From: Antedon bifida
Lineage: Eukaryota; Echinodermata; Crinoidea; Comatulida; Antedonidae
Direction: 5' to 3'
NCBI GenBank assembly: GCA_963402885.1
Contig: OY727093.1
Span: 23,931,409-23,995,408 of the forward strand
Length of the DNA stretch: 64,000 bases
The notes beneath the pieces are model-generated. The model was given only the letters and a program-made list of their open reading frames with translations. It was not told where the DNA came from and did no database searches. The position numbers were made by a program, and so were the translations under genes. Below are positions 11,021 through 22,460 of this stretch, in pieces (the stretch's first letter is position 1; every line of letters begins with the position of its first letter).

Positions 11021-12645
11021 TTGCCTAAGTCACACAGCTGACTTAGGCAGAAACACTAAAAACGATCTGAGCATGTGCAAATGTATATAAAAGCACTCAG
11101 ATAATGTACAGAGGGCAGTATAATGATATAAGCAGTGAGTTAGGCAGATCATAAGTCAGCTCTCCTTAATTGCCTAAGTCACACAGCTGACTTAGGCAGA
11201 AACACAAACAATATAGTATATTGATATAAGCAGTGAGTTAGGCAGATCATAAGTCAGCTCTCCTTAATTGCCTAAGTCACACAGCTGACTTAGGCAGAAA
11301 CACAACAAATATAGTATATTGATATAAGCAGTGAGTTAGGCAGAAAAAAAAAATTATGACTTAGACACTTTTGTTATGAGGCTGTCGATATCATCTATAT
11401 ACAAAAAAATGCTACCTTTAAGTAACACAATTTAATAGCATCAGCTCTTCAGATTAAAATTAACACTGATGATTTTAGAAAAGGAAAGTAGAAATAAAAG
11501 GGAAAGAATTTGTAACAAATGGGTTAAAAAATATACTATAAAAATGTATTTCTTATTTTATTTAAAAAATCATGAGTCTTCTCTCCTTAATTGCCTAAGT
11601 CACACAGCTGACTTAGGCAGAAACACAAAAAACGATCTGAGCATGTGCAAATGTATATAAAAGCACTCAGATAATATACAGAGGGCAGTATAATGATATA
11701 AGGAGTGAGTTAGGCAGATCATAAGTCAGATCTCTTTAATTGCCTAAGTCACACAGCTGACTTAGGCTGAAATACAAAAAATATAATATATTGATATAAG
11801 CAGTGAGTTAGGCAGAAAAAAAAAATTATGACTTAGACACTTTTGTTATGAGGCTGTCGATATCATCTATATACAAAAAAATGCTACCTTTAAGTAACAC
11901 AATTTAATAGCATCAGCTCTTCAGATTAAAATTAACACTGATGATTTTAGAAAAGGAAAGTAGAAATAAAAGGGAAAGAATTTGTAACAAATGGGTTAAA
12001 AAATATACTATAAAAATGTATTTCTTATTTTATTTAAAAAATCATGAGTCTCCTCTCCTTAATTGCCTAAGTCACACAGCTGACTTAGGCAGAAACACAA
12101 AAAACGATCTGAGCATGTGCAAATGTATATAAAAGCACTCAGATAATGTACAGAGGGCAGTATAATGATATAAGCAGTGAGTTAGGCAGATAATAAGTCA
12201 GCTCTCCTTAATTGCCTAAGTCAGCTGTGTGACTTAGGCAGAAACACAAAAAATATAGTATATTGATATAAGCAGTGAGTTAGGCAGATCATAAGTCAGC
12301 TCTCCTTAATTGCCTAAGTCACACAGCTGACTTAGGCAGAAACACAACAAATATATTATATTGATATAAGCAGTGAGTTAGGCAGAAAAAAAAATTATTA
12401 CTTAGACACTTTTGTTATGAGGCTGTCGATATCATCTATATACAAAAAATGCTACCTTTAAGTAACAAAATTTAATAGCATCAGCTCTTCAGATTAAAAT
12501 TAACACTGATGATTTTAGGAAAAGAAAGTAGCAATAAAAGAGAAAGAATTTATAACAAATGGGTTAAAAAATATACTATAAAAATGTATTTCTTATTTTA
12601 TTTACAAAATCATGAGTCTCCTCTCCTTAATTGCCTAATGCTACC
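11021..12645. repeat. Tandem array of hairpin-bearing units with higher-order repeats
   Basis: Eight copies of a 28-bp hairpin begin at 11022, 11171, 11269, 11592, 11741, 12064, 12213 and 12311, plus a broken one at 12632. The arms are TGCCTAAGTCA and TGACTTAGGCA. The loop is CACAGC in seven copies and GCTGTG in the copy at 12213. Between hairpins lie units with GTATATAAAAGCACTCAG, ATATAAGCAGTGAGTTAGGC and CATAAGTCAGCTCTCC. A longer block with GACTTAGACAC, GAGGCTGTCGATATC and ATGCTACCTTTAAGTAAC recurs at 11335, 11807 and 12377 (spacings 472 and 570 bp). Two identical-looking 63-codon open frames (11469, 11941) are by-products of the repeat. Confidence 0.9.
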
Positions 12646-12794
12646 TTTAATATGAATAAGTGTACTGTCAGTACTATAGACCTCCTGATGGTCAACATTT
12701 TGTGTTAATCACCAATGTTGTTGTCATAGGCCTATCATGTTATGTGATTTCAATCAACGTCATAACTTGCACATGTTTTAATAAGAAATTTAAT

Positions 12795-13030
12795 CAATTT
12801 TTTTTAAATAACGGCCATTTTGAAATTCAAAATGTCAGAATACTAATGAATATAGGTTTATAATAATTCTTATATAGCAGAGAACCCATATGAACTTAAA
12901 ATATTATTCATAATGGGTGTTACTTTGTCCAATATGGTACATTTATTGGATCTTTTACGTATTGGCGGCCATCTTGGATTTGACACCCTTAAGCTTTTTA
13001 AAAAAATGGCAACATATTTTTTTCCTTACT
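12795..13030 (-). repeat. AAGATGGCCGCC-family repeat, right inverted copy
   Basis: This is the reverse-complement counterpart of 8275-8530. On the - strand it reads TATGTTGCCATTTTTTT, then AATCCAAGATGGCCGCCAA, ending with AAAATGGCCG. It abuts the LINE RT fragment that ends at 13038. Confidence 0.65.
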
Positions 13031-13037
13031 TTACATC

Positions 13038-13310
13038 CTAAAGTAGCGAAATATAAGGGCTGATGTTCCACTTAGATAGCTTTTCCAATAGGATATGCGG
13101 TTGCATTAGATTAAAGGCTGATGAATAATCAATGAATAAGCCTCTCGCATATGTACCCTTCTTGTCTAAATGTGAACCAACAAGATGTAGGAGGGTAAGT
13201 ATGGCATCATCAACCCCACGATCGCACTGGTAAGCAAATTGCATATTGTCAAGATAGTCATTACATTCCTTCATTAGTTGTTGTCTAACAACTTTTTCCA
13301 AAATGTTCAT
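13038..13310 (-). pseudogene. LINE reverse transcriptase, fingers/palm part
   Basis: The - strand reads MNILEKVVRQQL, MQFAYQCDRGVDDAI, LDKKGTYARGLFIDYSS and AFNLMQPHILLEKLSKW. These are the RT motifs around the first catalytic Asp (LFIDYSSAF). The frame ends at TAG 13038, where the inverted GGCCGCC repeat begins. Orientation and order fit the C-terminal RT part at 7385-8205, with about 90-100 residues, including the YADD box, missing between them. Confidence 0.8.
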
Positions 13311-13425
13311 CTACATGAAACGTACATATACGGGCCTCACGTCCTGGGACAGTAAATTACCCCGTATGGGATACGGGCCACGTCTTCAAAGGGTTAAGTT
13401 TGATACAATGAAAAAGTACACTTAC

Positions 13426-15441
13426 TTTTAACAGTAGCATGGGTTGTGGTGTGAATAGTAGTTTGTCTCTCAGTAACGGTAGTAACACTTGGTGTTGTTA
13501 TATCAGTTGTTATTGTTGTTGCTGTAGTAGTAGCAGTAGTAGTAAGAGCAGCAGCAGCAGTAGTAGTAATGTCTGTGCTTAGAGTTGTAGTAGTTTCTAA
13601 AAAATGTGTAAAAATAGAAAGAAAACAATACATATTTAAAACGATCAACTTCAACCATCATCATTCTGTATACAGCATTTCCTAATAAAACTAAGGGTTT
13701 ATAAACGAGAAGATTGACGTAAATTGACCAAGTGACTTACTATCTACACATTGCCAAATAAGGCTGCAATCAGGTCAGTGTTGCTTAACATGTCCAGTGA
13801 CCAATTGGTTATGAGAGGGGCGCCGCAAGCCATAGCTATACAATCAGCAGAGGTTGCAGTCACTCCTCGAGCATTGTTCTGGTGATAGTGTATACTTTAA
13901 ATAACCCAGTTCATTTTTCGGAAGAGTAGGGGTTACCCCGGTGTTCTGTTTCATTCAGCCCCTGTCGTTGTGGACAGGCGAACAAGGACCAGTTGGAGAG
14001 AAGAAAGTTAGTGTTCACACCTGTGCGCAATTTAGTCCAATTAGGTTGCAAGTAACAGTTTATTCTTTCACATTTACCAGTAGCAAGGTTTGTAAGGCCT
14101 TGCATCTGTGAGCACACGTAAAATATTCAAATTGATAATTTTAAGTTTAATGATTAATGTGTTTGTTTAATTATTCCATTTTATGGAATAATTCTTTAAT
14201 TTTTTATTTGATTTCACTTATGTCTCGATCTATAACGCTAAAACTGTTTGCTAATTGCAGTGTATGTGTTTTTCTATGAATACAAAAGTCTAAACAAAGA
14301 AAAACGACAACGAGAATTATTGAGAGTAACAAGAGAAAACCAGGAAATTTTGAGACGTATTTTAGCAAGAGAACCAGAATACAACCACTTAAAATGGGAG
14401 CAGGAATGGGAAGAGAATGAAGCTTTTATTGACAACATTTCAAGTGATGTGTCCATAATATAATATGGATATGATGATGTCATATGACTACCATGTTTGG
14501 TCATATCACTACCATATTTGGGCATACAGCTTAAGCTTGGATAGAGTAGACTTATTACTCCATGGTTGGTATGCCAACATAATTAAGTGCAAATGAAAGA
14601 AACACAGTTTTTCTTCAACATTTTAGGTTTGTATACTGTAAGTTCAACAAATATATATTGTTAAGTTTACACTTTATTTTAATTATATTGTCTGTATTTG
14701 ATTATTAATGGTTTTAATATATGCTAATTAACCCACCAATTATGTAATAATGATTAATTTGTAGAAATGTTATTTAAAAACTTTGTATAAAAGAATAATA
14801 GAGGATTGGAGTTGCTTTTACAAACCAAAAATATAAATGAAATTGAGGGTCCCTAATGATCAGCTGATGCTGGATGGACCACCCTCATAAAATATTGTTG
14901 AAATAAAAAAAAATAAAAGCATTCATACCTGCCAGATTTCCTGTCTGAGTATCAACCATGCTGTGCACTTCTGTTACTTCTGTGTTCATCAGAGTAGGAC
15001 TCTCGCTTGATGTGAACTGCAGTGTAGTACTAAGTTCCTCTGAAGGTCCAATGATAAACGTAGTAGTCGGAACATAATTCAATGCAACAAAATGCGCACA
15101 GTCTGCGTCTGAGTACGGCGAGCATCCTCCACAACTAGCATAGTGTTTGTCCCAAATGCATTCGTCTTCTACAAATGTACACGTCGTCTCTCCAAGAGGA
15201 AAACCGTTTAATAAACATTGTGACCCCAAATCTACATAATAATATTAAAAATTGACACATTTAAATTCTAAACTTATATATGGAAAAAAACTGGAAATAG
15301 TTTAAATTAAAAATAAATTAACATGTTTCCTTCGTTCCTTATTTTTTATCTATCTAAATTATTTTCGATCTTTCCTTTTTTCTTTTTGTTCGTTCTTTCC
15401 TTGTTTCTTCATTATTTTGTTCCCTCTTTATTTTGTTTCGT

Positions 15442-15480
<39 letters not shown>

Positions 15481-17709
15481 GTTTTTGTATTAGTAAAAAA
15501 TAAATAATCTACACATTGATATCAAGATCATTTAATATACATTAATATTGAACTAGAACAGTCATTTTTCATATCATGAAATTATTTATACCATTACACG
15601 ATTATAAAACATTGATATTATTTATTTATTTTATAATACACCTACTTTTAACGAGAGGCTATGTCAAGGCAGATATCCAAATGGACGCAGTGTAGAGAAT
15701 TATAGACAGGGATACACTACACTATTTTCGAACATGCAGTCTACAACCTAGCCTCACGTGTAACACAAGTATATTGCACTCTGAAGTAAGAGTTTAATAG
15801 GATGTCTATTGAATATCACATCACAAATCAAAAATGACAAGAATATATTCGTCAGGTGTGTTATAAATACGATTGTAAAACTACAATTTTGGAAATAAAT
15901 ACCTACAGCGAAATTATTTATGGGAAAAAAACATTATAACATAATGTCTTTTTTTTTCCATAAATATTTGTAGATGAGATTAATTAAATATTATTAAACA
16001 AATAAAGAATGAACATTTTTCTTTGCAATTATTGCAATTTGTGATGGGTTTATTTAGATATCACTAGATTGGCTGGACTTGAAATATTGGGAAATGTATG
16101 ATGTGCTATGAATTTCCTTACCTAATTTGCACTCAGACGGATTGACATTCACATCGTACCAAAAATATCTTGGTAGGTTTGTTGCTATTGGTGACTGAGC
16201 TATTACCCCAGATCCGTCTGCATGGCTAACATAAAAAATGCCATTTTCATACGTTATCGTAATAGTGTTTGACACAACTGTCACTTTTGCAAACTGTAGA
16301 GCTGTATTAGAGTCACATTTACTCTTAAATTCATATTGACCTCCAGATTTTCTTTTTACATCGATTTTGTATAGAAAATCACCTCCTGTAAACGCTGACG
16401 TAAACATGTAATGCACGTGATCAGGATCGGCGTGGAAATCTACTTCACAGTCAATGCTAAAACTGTCTAGATTCTCAGGCAGATAAACAAACCTGTAAAT
16501 ATGATTACCAGTACCACAACCTATGTAAAAAAGACGAACAATCTTGATATACCTAATATATACATTTTCAAAATACGCAAATTATCGGTTAGAAGGCCTT
16601 AGATAATAATGGGTGTTCATTAAATATACGACTGATTTAACGACGAATTAGAAAAAAAACATGACTTTCGCTTAACATGGTAAAAAAACAGAATGTGGAC
16701 AAATTGTGCTTTAAAAACTTTTTTTGAAGTTAGTTTAGGTCGTTCAACAAGAAATAAAAACAAAAAGGTGAACAAAATAGTTAGTGGGTATACATTGGAT
16801 ACTTTTTTAGCGCGACAATAACATTCTGAGGTTGAATAAAAAAAATACATAAAATAAAAGAAAGTTCCTTATAGCCATCTGATCATTATTTACAAAAGAA
16901 TAAGGATTTTACTGGATAATTTGAACTATCCCCATTAAAAAAAGTGCACAATAACAATCGTTTAACACCAGAAAAAATAGAGATATTAGTGTTTTGAAAT
17001 ATCTAAAGATATCTTTAGATGGCACAATCACCAAACAAGGTGATGTCTATTCCACATACAACCAGGTTCCCTGTCAGATATGAAAAAGTATATACAATGT
17101 AGTATTAAAACAGTTTAAATTAAAACAAATTCAAATGTTATTTTCTGAAGACTAAAACATGGTCGCCTCGTCACGTTATAATATTCTCTATAGCACACTG
17201 AACTGGACAACATTTTAACTACGTATTCTGTCAGCATTAAATAATGAAACAAAGTCTATCTTCAATTTTCATTCTACATGTATTCATCATGGTGCATAAG
17301 CATGGCAAAAGTTTAAAAAGGTCCATTAAAGAATATCTTTTATTAAAGTATACCTCAGATGGTTACCTAATTAATTAAGATACTGTATTCTTTTTTTTTA
17401 TACTGATATAATGTACGTAACGGCTAATTAAGATTAGCTTAAGTGTTGTATTATTATTATTTGTATTTGTATGTATACTTGTATAATGTAAAGAGGGACT
17501 ACAGCGACAGGCCCATCGGGCCTTTTGTAGTCTCTCGACTACATATATTATATGCCAACCATTGTTAATGTTATGCTAAATATGGTCAATAAATGTTTCT
17601 TAAATTGAATTGAATTGAATTGAATCAAAACAAGTTAGAATACTTTACCTTCATTTGCCAGAGTTGTACAACAGAAGAGAAGAACAATGATTGGTATTAT
17701 TATCACCAT
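13426..17709 (-). CDS. Secreted/surface protein with Cys-rich domain and Thr-rich stalk
   Basis: Exons on the - strand: 17709-17649, 16520-16122, 15231-14929 and 13596-13426. All are GT-AG and join in phase. Exon 1 is a signal peptide: MVIIIPIIVLLFCCTTLANE. Exon 2 (133 residues) begins CGTGNHIYRFVYLPE and holds SIDCEVDF, YKIDVKRKSGG, FKSKCDSNTA and FWYDVNVNPSEC. It looks like one beta-rich extracellular domain with paired cysteines, and I do not recognise the family. Exon 3 has a compact Cys-rich region (SQCLLNGF, TTCTFVEDECIWD, ASCGGCSPYSDADC) followed by a Ser/Thr-rich run. Exon 4 is nearly all Thr/Ala/Ile/Val from ACT/ACA/GCT runs and is probably an O-glycosylated stalk. The frame stays open past 13426 with one base left over, so at least one more 3' exon is missing or lost in the repeat nest. 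The start is chosen because that ATG heads an ideal signal peptide. Confidence 0.75.
13930..14110. repeat. Interspersed repeat, copy 1
   Basis: GAGAAGAAAGTTAGTGTTCACACC, the TGCGCAATTTAGTCCAA-type core and TTAGGTTGCAAGTAAC match 38200-38275 at most positions, in the same order. It lies in an intron of the - strand gene. The open frame across it has no splice support. Confidence 0.5.
14261..14463 (+). CDS. Orphan 3'-terminal exon: juxtamembrane/cytoplasmic tail
   Basis: A CTAATTGCAG acceptor precedes an open exon (phase with two leading bases) reading YVFFYEYKSLNKEKRQRELL and continuing, through a charged, helical-looking region (Glu/Arg/Lys-rich, EILRRILARE, KWEQEWEENEAF), to SSDVSII and TAA at 14461-14463. 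The start looks like the end of a membrane helix followed by a basic stop-transfer stretch, as in a single-pass receptor. It lies on the strand opposite to the host gene, in its intron, and I find no upstream + strand exons. It may be the last exon of a gene whose other exons I missed, or a stranded copy. Confidence 0.4.
14844..14919 (+). mobile_element. Retroelement 3' end (GAGGGTCCC...GGATGGACC)
   Basis: GAGGGTCCCTAAT, a GATCAGCTGATGCTGGATGG core and ACCACCCTCAT, followed by an A-rich AAATAAAAAAAAATAAAA tail. The reverse complement, with small differences, is inserted in the 20-bp satellite at 49229-49311. The conserved stem-loop plus A-rich tail suggests a non-LTR 3' terminus. The family is not identified. 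Confidence 0.65.
15440..15480. repeat. (TTTC)n microsatellite
   Basis: About ten perfect TTTC units, in an intron of the - strand gene, within a longer T/C-rich tract starting near 15370. Confidence 0.9.
17485..17632 (+). mobile_element. Retroelement 3' end with (TTGAA)n tail
   Basis: GAGGGACTACAGCGACAGG, the small palindrome GGCCCATCGGGCC, then GTAGTCTCTCGACTAC and AATAAATGTTTCTTAAATTGAATTGAA with four GAATT units. Hairpins followed by a short TTGAA repeat are typical of non-LTR 3' ends. A weaker relative ends near 46630 (AATAAATTGAATTGAAT). Confidence 0.65.
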
Positions 17710-18360
17710 TATTAGTTTTCTACACAACAAAAGTTAATGCCAGCTCCTGAAAAAGAAAATGATTGTGAAGAATAATAAACATAACTAGAATTTGATTCGT
17801 CACTTTTCATAATTTTACTGATGCTTATAGTGTTGAGTTGTGCCTATTATGTGTCATATAGAATATAATACAGTATCCTACGAATCTATATACAGTGTAG
17901 CATACGTGAAATTACAGGACCCACATCATGTTCTAATTTTCTTGGTATGATGACGCTATCAAAATAAACTTAAAGATGACAAGTTTGGAAGATAATGAAT
18001 TAAGCAAATAAATATAAGAATTTGAAGAGATAAGAAAATATTGCACGTAGAAGCGTTGCTGTGCGCGCTCTTTGAAATTTGTATAACTTTGACAAAAGAG
18101 ATGAAAACAATTACTTTTTAACTTCAACTGGCCATATATGATAACGTCACAACAACCGATAGGCTTACTTTTATATGAATTAATATTATAATCATCAAAG
18201 TCACTTTTACTTCTGAAGACTTGTAAGATATAATATACGGTGTAGGTGAAATTACATGACCAACGTTATTCAAGTGTTTACGCGTAATGACGTCATACAA
18301 ATGAAAATAGCGGAAACACATGGGAAAGATAATTAATTGAGCAAGCACATACAAAAATAT
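17710..18360. repeat. Degenerate dispersed repeat with GGCCATAT...GACGTCA motif, copies 1-2
   Basis: Two related blocks, about 17890-18190 and 18225-18360, share GTGTAG(C/G)-T-CGTGAAATTACA-GACC, TGACGTCA-like words and AATTAA-(T)GAGCA/AAGCAA endings. AACTGGCCATATATGATAAC followed by CCGATAGGC reappears at 22930 and 23275. Confidence 0.5.
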
Positions 18361-20052
18361 CTATGGCTTCAGCAATAAGTTTAAAAAAATAGGGGTCATC
18401 GTGCTTTCTAAACAATTATTTTCATTTTTAAAATGCCTTATTTTTTTACCATTTTCAGCACTTTTATGCAATTAATGTGCACATTCTGTCATTTTTTATC
18501 CTGCTCGTATAGCATTATTTTGGGAATGGATTCAAATTAGGTGAATGTACTAAGGATGGTGAGTAGAATGCGATTTGTACAAAATTTGTATTTTTACGTT
18601 TCGTAAGAATCGCGCGTATTTTTTTTTAAACACGCAATGGCCTAATTCATTGATCAAAACTTTTTAGGTTAGGTTTTTAAATTGTTAAAGCTATCAAACT
18701 AGTTTGACAAAAGAAAGTGTGATGTGCCCAAATGCCGTAGTGATATGCCCACATATGGTAGTGATGTGACATCATCATATCCTTGGGCACATCATATTTT
18801 ACGACTGATACTATATAATATAAATGGCGTATAATGACGTCACGGATGAGCGATCACACTAAAAGGCTTATTAGGATTAAATTTAATTATTCAAAAGATA
18901 TTGTGACATTTTGGTTATCATTAACATTTAACTTTTTGAAATAATTGTTACACAAAAATTGTACAGAGAGAAATAAGAAGAACTAATATTTCATACAATA
19001 ACAATAGGTGAACATTATTCTAAATGATCACCTAATAATATTATTTCAAATCCAGAAAATAATAGACAACAGCATACGATCAATAATAGTCTTTGAAACA
19101 CGACACCAACTACATGTAACTGTGTTTCGCCCACGGGGAAATTCGTGTAAACAATTGTCATTTGTGCATTGTGTAATTATGTCCTAAAAATTAAATAAAG
19201 AAAACCTGTACTTTAAACTACACGAAAAACACGAAACCTAATTTAATTTAAACTACACGAAAAACACGAAAACCTAATGTAATTTAAACTACACGAAACA
19301 CATAATTCATTAAATAAATAAATGTTTGTATCTGTATTGTTTCATTTCATAAACATATAAGTATATACAGTAACGAAATTAAACGGGAATTACCGAAATT
19401 TACCCACAGCCACAATCTCGCAATCAAATGACAAGAATGTGTGTTATAAAACCAATGATCACTATTAGATATCAAAACTAATACCGAACGGCTGGTGATG
19501 CGTAATTAACCAATTAAATGCTCCATCTTCAACAGAAAACCAAACGACAAATACATATTTCAAACGACGCTCGGTCACCTCAATGGTCGGTTACCATTTC
19601 TAGCTGTCTGTGCTTTTTTTGTATGACATTAACATTATTATTCTAATTTTTTTCAGTCTATAGGATTGTCTTTGTGATATCGGTTTTTTTATTATGATTG
19701 GGAGATATGTAATCGAACTGGTCGTTCCAATATAATATAATTAATATTTGTAATATATTCTCCATAGCTTAACCTCGCCCTGATGGTTACAGAAATATGT
19801 GTACGAGTGGGCCAAAATTTGAGTACGAGTTGGCGGTAGGCCTATGTGTTGGCCTGTATTTGTTTGTAAAAGACAAGCAATGTTTTTTCAATAATAAAAA
19901 GACTGTTTATAAATGACAACCTATGGTTTGTAAAAGAAAAAATATGGTTCGTATATTTATCGAAAGACAAATAATGGTTTGTAGACAAATCATGGATTTA
20001 AGACAAACTATGGTTTGTAAACTACCGTATGGATGGTCTTTTAAACCACAGT
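18361..20052. other. Intergenic, no gene seen
   Basis: At 19213-19300 there are three tandem copies of a unit of about 35 bp (AACTACACGAAAAACACGAA, then CCTAATTTAATTTA). The rest is AT-rich noncoding. ATATGGTAGTGATGTGAC-type short echoes occur near 18740. No supported coding exon. Confidence 0.5.
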
Positions 20053-20122
20053 TTCTACAGCTCACTATGTCGGTCGGTTGGTCGGTCGGTTGGTCGGTAA
20101 ACACTAACTTGAGCACGCGACT
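20053..20122 (+). mobile_element. (CGGT)n-core MITE, degenerate copy
   Basis: CTACAGCTCACTATGTCGG, then a CGGTTGGT run, then GCACGCGACT. Same layout as 42110-42203 and, inverted, 50032-50140, but the left AGTCGCGTGC terminus is not recognisable here. Confidence 0.6.
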
Positions 20123-21657
20123 GCAGCCATGTATATGGCCTTGTTGTTGAAAGTACTGGTGTGTTTTACAATTGTAGATACAACAACATTCATTGAGTTG
20201 AGTAATTAAATATACATAAGTAAATAATATTTTATTGCTGAGCTATAGTGAATTCTTTTTCATAGTATAGGTTCTGATCATTAGTAATATAGCTTACGTA
20301 ACCTGAACTAACAATTTAGAAAACTAAACAGAACAATTTTTTTTTATTATTTCATGGTGAGTGTTACGTGATTAAAAATGCATTAAAAATTGTTCTTTCA
20401 AATGTCATTCTCTTGTAACACCGCGAGTATAATAGATAGCCTAATCATAAAAACTGTAATATTAAGATCTATTCATATAAAATGTAATGAAATTGGACAC
20501 ACTTTTTTGTTATTTAAAGTCAATCAATGGATCTTATTGATAATATAGTTATAGTATTATAAAGAAGATTCTGACAATAAAAGAGAAAGTGCATATCTCT
20601 GTCTTGATTATAATTTTCCTACACAAAAAAGGGTAATGTAACTAAGCCTAACAAGTTAATGTGAATTTGGTGTAACGAGTATATTCATCTAACTTTCAAT
20701 GATTGAAAACCTGGTTCACCTGCTATAGACGGTGTGATTTTATATATTTTGTTTTCAAACTTACTTATTTTACAGCAATGTCAAATTGTTGCTTTTTGTG
20801 GATTGTGACACTGAACATTGACATTGCAACTTCAAAATGATAACCCTAGATGATGGATCAGGAAGAGATTCGGATAAAATGTGTGGCCTGTATAGGCTCT
20901 AAAAATGCAGAAATGTTTAGTTGCTTGAGAACAAAGCCTTTGACCATGCCCTTTCAGGTGGGATTTTGGGTCATAGATCACTATGGCCAAGTTTGTAGAG
21001 ATTCATATGAAAACAGTGTCCGTATTCACCAATCATTTCCTTCAAGTGAAGTATTTCACTTAAAGACATTAGACCTGCAATTTTTGACGTTTTGGAAAAA
21101 TAATGCATATATATGACTTAAAAATCATTAAACCAGGTCATTTCTTGTCTTAAATGTGCGTTCTAGGGTTAATTATGATAAAAAGAGGAAAACACCGCAT
21201 TACCTAAGTAGCTCGCGTCGAAAGTTCCCTAGTAGACGTTTCAAGGCCTAGCTTAGTTAGGCTTAGTTTTGTAGGCCTAGCTGATAAAGGACGGTAATGT
21301 ACGAACATCGTACGCTAGCTATATGCCTAGCCTGACGTTTTGTCGTTGCTGAATTTTCTTTTCTTTTTTTGGCAGAATCCGTTAATAAAAATTGGAAGAC
21401 CTGGTATATTTGTTTATTCTTCACGCGATCGGTAAAAGTGGGTGCATCACAATATGAAAATATCAATCCGCGCGATGCATGTTGCAATTTATATCGGGCC
21501 GCTAAAATTATTAGAATCGACTTATTTTTCACATTTTAACCGTTTAAAGAAGAAAAAAATATCGCAATAGGTCCATATAGTATTTATTTTAAAATAAAAA
21601 TGTAGTGTGTGACCTTAAATTAGGTAAAACAACGTAGGTCTAGTACCTTTAAGTAAT
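20123..21657. other. Intergenic, no gene seen
   Basis: An 88-codon open frame at 20850-21116 and an 89-codon frame on the - strand at 21532-21263 lack recognisable motifs or splice context. 21240-21285 is rich in TAGGCCTAG words. Confidence 0.5.
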
Positions 21658-22460
21658 TTGAATGGACATGATCTTGAGATGGTTTATGTACATAAAGATT
21701 TAGGTATTTTTATTGACAGTAAATTAAATTTTTGTGTTGTCAAAAGCTAATAGAATGATGGGCTTGATATGGAGAAATTGTAGGTTTATGAAAGACGGCA
21801 GGGCACTTTTATCTTTATACAAATCTATTATACGTCCTCACCTTGAATATTGTTCGTAATTTTCAATTCAATTTCTCCATGTCAGGCCCGTCGAATCGAC
21901 ACTGTTCAACGGAAGTTTGTTCGATTCCTGTCTTATAACTGTGTTAATTTTGCCTTTTCCATTGATACTGTCAGTAATCGTCGAACGATATCTGATATGG
22001 TTTTTTATATAATATTTTAAATTCTAAATATGACTGTTCATTAATTTCACTATTTAGTTTAAATATCCCTGGTCGTACACGAAATACACATTTATTGCAT
22101 ATTCCTTTTAGCCGTGTCGACTGTACTAAGAGGGGAATTTTTCATAGACTACCATATACATTTAATAATCTAAATAGCAATCATATTGATATTTTTAATG
22201 ACAGGCTTGGTTATTTTAAGAGGATGATTATGTGTTCACTTCTTGAACAGCCTGCATAACCCGTTTTAATATTAATATTAATATTAATATACATTTTAAA
22301 TTGAAAATGTTTATGGCATGTTTATATATTTATATATATTTATATCTGTATTTTATTGTTAACCGTTTTTGATATTGTTGTTTTATGTTTCAAACCTGTT
22401 AGTCGCGGTATTTATCGCTGTTGGTCTGACTGAATAAAATAAAATAAAAATAAAATAAGT
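21658..22460 (+). pseudogene. LINE RT C-terminal relic with A-rich tail
   Basis: Conceptual + strand pieces with frameshifts and stops: VYVHKDLGIFIDSKLNF; KANRMMGLIWRNCRFMKDG; RALLSLYKSIIRPHLEYCS; RKFVRFLSYNCVNFAFSID; IPGRTRNTHL-type; SRVDCTKRGIFHRLPYTFN; FNDRLGYFKRMIMCSLLEQ; TAA at 22257-22259. These are Jockey/I-type RT C-terminal motifs. A 3' UTR ends in GTTGGTCTGACTGAATAAAATAAAA-type repeats at 22432-22458. Several frameshifts show it is dead. Confidence 0.8.

Noticed and set aside
11469..12132. Two nearly identical 63-codon open frames as a duplicated small gene
   Set aside because: They lie in exact register with the tandem array's 472-bp higher-order repeat, and their 3' parts run through the hairpins. 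The similarity is explained by the repeat, not by coding selection.
13911..14117. A 68-codon frame on the - strand as an exon of the secreted-protein gene
   Set aside because: It has cysteines, but exons 14929-15231 and 13426-13596 already join in phase without it. It lacks good splice borders, and the sequence recurs with a stop at 38200-38275 as an interspersed repeat.
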